A stretch of 7,710 nucleotides of DNA from Nanobdellota archaeon (GTDB lineage Archaea; Nanobdellota; Nanobdellia; Woesearchaeales; JAHJBD01), in the NCBI GenBank assembly GCA_018813725.1, contig JAHJBD010000072.1, forward strand, positions 1 through 7,710. Reading direction: 5' to 3'. A program made the translations under genes and the position numbers. Under the pieces are notes generated by a model. The model had not been told where the DNA came from. It worked only from the letters and a program-made list of their open reading frames with translations, and did no database searches. The stretch's first letter is position 1. Every line of letters starts with the position of its first letter. Below, piece after piece: positions 4,134 to 7,710 of this stretch.

Positions 4134-6641
4134 ATGAAATTAAGGAAAGCAATTAAACGAATTGCTGCTCTGGGAGCAGGCGCAACATTAGTTGGTGCAA
4201 CTCTTATGGGCGCAATGGCAGCTGATCTATCAGGCTTTGCCAAGGACAAGAGTCCATTTATCGCAGGTGGCAAGTTTGCAGGTGTCCTAGTAGTAGGAGA
4301 CAAGGCAGCAGCTGAAGACGTTATCGGAGTAACTGATATCGCAACAAGTTTGCAGTTTGCAGCAACAACCGGTGCAGGCTCAGCAGACAACGTAGTAGTT
4401 ACTGTTGAAGGTGACGCATGGAAAGTAGGAACTTCTTCAAAGACTCTTGAATTGTCTGAGAACCCAACAACCCTTGGTGTAGAGACAATAAGGAACATAA
4501 CAAACTCTATCGGTGCAGATGAATTGGAAGCACTTGGAGACGGTGAAATTGACAACGATAAAGGAACTTCTCCATACCACCAGTATTTTAACTTTGAAAG
4601 ATCTACTAACGCAGATACTGGCTATGTACAGTTTGTTGAAGACACAGACCTGGATGTAACAGACCTGCATTTAGTAATACCTTCTGACAGCGTAATAGCC
4701 AACTATGAAGTTGAGTTTACAACAGACTTTGAGTCAGACATCGGAACAAGAGGTACAGCAAATCTAGATGACTATGAAGACGAGTCAATCCAGATGATCG
4801 GTCAGGACTTTACAATTGTCCAGGCAGGAAGCTCAGATGACGATGCTGTAAAATTGACCTTGATGTCAGGCCCAATCGTTGCAACCATGAATGAAGGAGA
4901 GACAAAGACATTTAAGATAAATGACAAGGAATACGAAGTCAGCGTACCTATAATCACTGATACAGGTACAATTTATGTAAAGCTTGTCATTAATGGAGAG
5001 ATAACAAACAAACTGACAGAAGCTCAGACAGAAAAGCTGCAGGATAACACCTACATCGGCATAAAAGACATCCTTCCAAACGAAGCAGGAGATGTTACCT
5101 TAGACCAGGTTGAGTTCTATCTTGGAGCTGAGAAGGTTGTGCTAGAAGATACAAACATAACAACAAAAGCAGCTGGCTCAAAGAAACTAGAAGTTAACGG
5201 TGAGCAGATCAATGATGTAGCTGTGCATATTGTTGGTACAGATGATGCAAGTACAATAAAGATAAGCACCATCTTTGTAAACATGACTGCAGACGAAGAC
5301 TTCTATGTTGCAACAGGCAAGAAATTGAGTGAGATAATGGATGAGCCACAAGCACTTTTTACAAGCAACTGGGACATTGAATTCCAAGGCCTGACAGCAT
5401 CAGACACTGAAGAGATATCTGTAAAGTCCAGCGGATCAAGAGAGTATGACTTGAACTTTATGGATGGCGCAGGCAATTCAGTTAAGATGCCTTTGGTATA
5501 TGCACACAACTCTACACATCTAAGGCTTGGAGACAGGAACTACAACTTGACCATAAACGAGAGCAATGTTATTACCAAGAAAGATTATCTTGTATTGAAC
5601 GACGATGCTCAGGACGATGGTGAAGAGAACACATATGTTCTGCAGTATCTTGGTTGTGACGCAACAACTGACGACAGCCCAGAGATAAGGTTTAAGGATT
5701 TGGGAAGCGGAGACTCAATAACAAAGACATTGAAGACAGACAACACAACAGCAATAAGGCTTGGCGGAACTGACTATAAGATCTTTACTTGGGCAACAGC
5801 AAATGACCAGAAGATCAAGGTTGACCTGGATGGTTCAGGAGCTCTTGGCACAAACAAAGTTAACATAAACACCAAGTATGGCCAGGCAATTGCTCTTGCA
5901 CAGACTGGAACAATAAAGGGATCTAGTAACAGAAGCAATGGTCTTGGAACAACAATGACCTTGACCTTTACAACACCAGACACCAACGACTTTGAAAACG
6001 CAAACCCTAATGCAATAACCTTTGCAGCAACTACAGCAGCTACTGATGAGCTAAGAGGCGCATTCGGTGGCGGCCTGACTCTGATTACACCAGAGGATGA
6101 AGAAGAAGTGCAGTATGGCTATACCTCAATGGGTGCAAAGATTACCTTTAAAGAGCCTTCTGGAAGCCCTGATGAATTGATTATGGACTATCCAAAGACC
6201 CAGAGGACACCACTTGTATACTTCACAGCAGGTGTAACAAAGGTAACCAGCGCAGAGACAAGCGGAGAAGCAGTAACCATCGCTAGGATCGAAGTTGGAG
6301 CAACCAAGCTAGCTTCAGAAGTATCTGATGTAACAGCACAGAACATCATCGCAGTAGGCGGACCATGTGCTAACTCAGTAGCAGCTGAAGTAAAGGGCAA
6401 CCCAGCAGATTGCACAGAAGGTTATGAGCCTGGTGTAGGCATGATCGAACTTCTGGACAATGGCGACAACGTTGCTATGGTTGTAGCAGGTTATAGCGCA
6501 GCTGACACAAGAAACGCAGCTCAGGTAATTGCTAACGCAGCAGATTATGCTGACGACCTAGTAGGCACCAAGGTTGAAGTTTCAAAGGTTGGCTCAACTC
6601 TGACTGTTGCACAGCCAGCAGCTGAAGAAGCTACAGAATAA
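4134..6641 (+). CDS. S-layer protein precursor, 835 residues
   Basis: This is the main surface-lattice protein of the cell wall, exported and assembled outside the membrane. The start is the ATG at 4134 behind a GGAGGTG site. The in-frame ATG at 4062 would add 24 residues in front of the signal peptide. The signal peptide is basic (MKLRKAIKRI) then hydrophobic (AALGAGATLVGATLMGAMA), with likely cleavage near AMAA-D (30/31). An archaeal S-layer N-terminal domain follows (PFIAGGKFAGVLVVGDKAAA, 41-60, then EDVIGVTDIATSLQ). The C-terminal domain (about 717-812) has VGGPCANS (741-748), C760, a GVGMIELLDNGDNVAMVVAGY stretch (767-787) and SAADTRNAAQVI. C745 and C760 may form a disulfide. The middle is acidic and beta-rich with a two-copy module (about 413-490 and 500-567) and eight N-glycosylation sequons (N121, 341, 383, 459, 471, 475, 537, 599). 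There is no C-terminal membrane anchor: it ends QPAAEEATE. Confidence 0.92.
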   Translation: MKLRKAIKRIAALGAGATLVGATLMGAMAADLSGFAKDKSPFIAGGKFAGVLVVGDKAAAEDVIGVTDIATSLQFAATTGAGSADNVVVTVEGDAWKVGTSSKTLELSENPTTLGVETIRNITNSIGADELEALGDGEIDNDKGTSPYHQYFNFERSTNADTGYVQFVEDTDLDVTDLHLVIPSDSVIANYEVEFTTDFESDIGTRGTANLDDYEDESIQMIGQDFTIVQAGSSDDDAVKLTLMSGPIVATMNEGETKTFKINDKEYEVSVPIITDTGTIYVKLVINGEITNKLTEAQTEKLQDNTYIGIKDILPNEAGDVTLDQVEFYLGAEKVVLEDTNITTKAAGSKKLEVNGEQINDVAVHIVGTDDASTIKISTIFVNMTADEDFYVATGKKLSEIMDEPQALFTSNWDIEFQGLTASDTEEISVKSSGSREYDLNFMDGAGNSVKMPLVYAHNSTHLRLGDRNYNLTINESNVITKKDYLVLNDDAQDDGEENTYVLQYLGCDATTDDSPEIRFKDLGSGDSITKTLKTDNTTAIRLGGTDYKIFTWATANDQKIKVDLDGSGALGTNKVNINTKYGQAIALAQTGTIKGSSNRSNGLGTTMTLTFTTPDTNDFENANPNAITFAATTAATDELRGAFGGGLTLITPEDEEEVQYGYTSMGAKITFKEPSGSPDELIMDYPKTQRTPLVYFTAGVTKVTSAETSGEAVTIARIEVGATKLASEVSDVTAQNIIAVGGPCANSVAAEVKGNPADCTEGYEPGVGMIELLDNGDNVAMVVAGYSAADTRNAAQVIANAADYADDLVGTKVEVSKVGSTLTVAQPAAEEATE

Positions 6642-6677
6642 GAAGGTTAAAACCTTTTTTTCTTTTTTTTCTTTTTT
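6640..6677 (+). terminator. Hairpin plus T-tract terminator of the S-layer gene
   Basis: AAGGT (6643-6647) pairs with ACCTT (6652-6656) around a four-base loop, and weaker pairs can extend the stem to about eight. T runs of six or more follow, interrupted by single C, up to 6677. It starts at the stop codon. It works in the + direction only, because the opposite strand has no T-tract after the stem, so it would protect the convergent radical SAM gene from S-layer transcription. Confidence 0.75.
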
Positions 6678-6692
6678 ACAAAACAAGAATTC

Positions 6693-7710
6693 TCAAACAA
6701 CTTCCCCAACAAAAATATTATGCTTTGTCCTGATAATCCTCAGCTTCACAGCACCATTCTTATGGCAATCAAACACAGATATCGTCCTTCCAGAAGTGAC
6801 AGCTATCTTCTCATTATAAAGCCTTCCAGGCATAACTACCTCTGCTTTAACAACCTCCCCTTTCCTAAATGGCTTAGGCAATTCTTTGGACTTGACAATC
6901 TTAAAATCTTCTTGACCAAACACAAGCTTAACATCAAAATCTTTTTCCCATTGCTTTAGTTTATCATAGAACCTGTCCCAGTCCAGCTGTTTTACAGGGT
7001 TTCTTCCAAGCCTATAGTTAAGAAAGTTCTGGATACCTATCCTAGCCCCTATCTCCTTTGCAAACCTTATTATCTTTGGCATCTCATCCTCATTTAATCC
7101 TGTGAGCATGACAGGTGTTATGATCAGGTCAGCTTTCTTCACAATATACCTGCATATCTCCATGACCCTATTGATATCATAAGGCTTTTCAGCGATCTTT
7201 CTTGCTAGATCATCATCAATAGCGTTTATGGAGAGGTTAAATCTAGTGAGGCCAGCCTCGACCAAATCATCTACTTTATCCTTTGATAACATGGTCCCGT
7301 TAGTATCCATTGATATTATCTTAACATGTTTTAATGCTCTTATACCTTTAATCAGCTCAGAGAGGCTTGCATAAAGTAACGGCTCTCCCTGTGTTCCTAT
7401 ATGAGCTTCAATATCATCTATGCCTTTGAATTCAATTATTTTCCGAAGCTCCTCCACCAGATAATCAGCCTCAACAACAAAGTCAACAGGCCTTTTTGCC
7501 TCGTCAACAGAACAGTAAACACAAGCAAGGTTGCAGCTTGTTATAGGCTTTACCTCAATCAGGTTAGACCCCCTGTCAACAAGCCCAAAAGCAACATTTC
7601 CTATCAATGGTATGCCTGAATTCTTGTGTATATAGATGGTCTTGTTCCCATTAATGCTGTTTTTAAGGTCATTGAATCCCCTCAAAAGCAATCTGTTGAA
7701 CAATTGGCTG
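6693..7710 (-). CDS. Radical SAM protein with C-terminal TRAM-like domain (COG2100 type), 5' end open
   Basis: This is a member of the uncharacterised archaeal Fe-S radical SAM group. Numbering from the TTG at 7703 gives 336 residues. The CX3CX2C cluster motif is C57-C61-C64 (SCNLACVYC), and it would bind a 4Fe-4S cluster that splits S-adenosylmethionine. IGTQGEPLLY (102-111) is the GGEP-like SAM amine contact, and SMDTNGTML (131-139) and FNLSINAID (155-163) are the following barrel strands. After about residue 280, KGEVVKAEVVMPGRLYNEKI to the end resembles a TRAM domain, suggesting contact with RNA or another polymer. Substrate and product are unknown. The frame stays open upstream of the TTG to the window edge (in-frame codons for S and Q), no Shine-Dalgarno is visible, and family members are often nearer 400 residues, so the gene probably begins outside the window. 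It converges on the S-layer gene with a 51-base gap. Confidence 0.88.
   Translation of the reverse strand, partial: SQLFNRLLLRGFNDLKNSINGNKTIYIHKNSGIPLIGNVAFGLVDRGSNLIEVKPITSCNLACVYCSVDEAKRPVDFVVEADYLVEELRKIIEFKGIDDIEAHIGTQGEPLLYASLSELIKGIRALKHVKIISMDTNGTMLSKDKVDDLVEAGLTRFNLSINAIDDDLARKIAEKPYDINRVMEICRYIVKKADLIITPVMLTGLNEDEMPKIIRFAKEIGARIGIQNFLNYRLGRNPVKQLDWDRFYDKLKQWEKDFDVKLVFGQEDFKIVKSKELPKPFRKGEVVKAEVVMPGRLYNEKIAVTSGRTISVFDCHKNGAVKLRIIRTKHNIFVGEVV

Noticed and set aside
4058..4555. A 165-residue minus-strand frame opposite the S-layer gene start
   Set aside because: Ser/Pro/Ala-rich shadow of the S-layer coding sequence that also runs through the leader hairpins. No supporting signals.
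6607..6959. Plus-strand frames across the S-layer terminator and opposite the radical SAM gene
   Set aside because: One reads through the T-tract terminator as phenylalanine and serine runs. The other is antisense to conserved radical SAM sequence.

Overview
The window looks like chromosomal DNA of an archaeon, most likely a DPANN-type lineage such as Woesearchaeota or Pacearchaeota (inference). The archaeal evidence is an S-layer protein with recognisable archaeal S-layer N- and C-terminal domains, TATA boxes in place of bacterial -35/-10 promoters, T-rich terminators, an archaeal-type standalone TctA-like permease, and a radical-SAM/TRAM-like protein of the COG2100 type. Against this background the window opens with a bacterial-type (group I) GroES-GroEL chaperonin operon, which suggests transfer from bacteria at some point.

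Layout. Bases 1-26 encode the last seven residues and stop of groES, followed after a 9-base gap by groEL (36-1643, + strand). Behind groEL, a TATA-like element and an ATG at leaderless spacing open a ~54-codon gene that is intact only if one frame change near 1718 is allowed (1668-1831). It may be a decayed gene, a sequencing error or, less likely, a recoded gene. The minus strand then carries an unrecognised 116-residue protein (1933-2283) with its own TATA box and Shine-Dalgarno (SD) site, and a probable two-gene operon: a membrane-anchored OB-fold protein (3580-3927) followed by a TctA-like integral membrane protein (2365-3573). Divergent from this operon is the large S-layer gene (4134-6641, + strand), ending in a hairpin-plus-T-tract terminator. 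Convergent with it is a radical SAM protein (6693 to the window edge, - strand, 5' end cut off or at a TTG).

The most interesting region is the roughly 95-base leader of the S-layer gene (about 4040-4133). It holds, in order, a perfect 9-bp hairpin whose right arm starts exactly at an in-frame upstream AUG, a two-copy 16-base A/C-rich tandem repeat, and a second 7-bp hairpin that places the strong GGAGGTG SD in its loop and right arm. This looks like a built-in control or mRNA-stabilising element for an abundant surface protein. The SD also shows that translation starts at 4134 rather than at the longer in-frame ATG at 4062, giving an 835-residue precursor with a clean signal peptide.

Functionally the window holds a protein-folding operon, an envelope pair (OB-fold protein plus permease), the surface-layer protein and a radical SAM enzyme. 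No mobile element, CRISPR array, tRNA or rRNA was seen.
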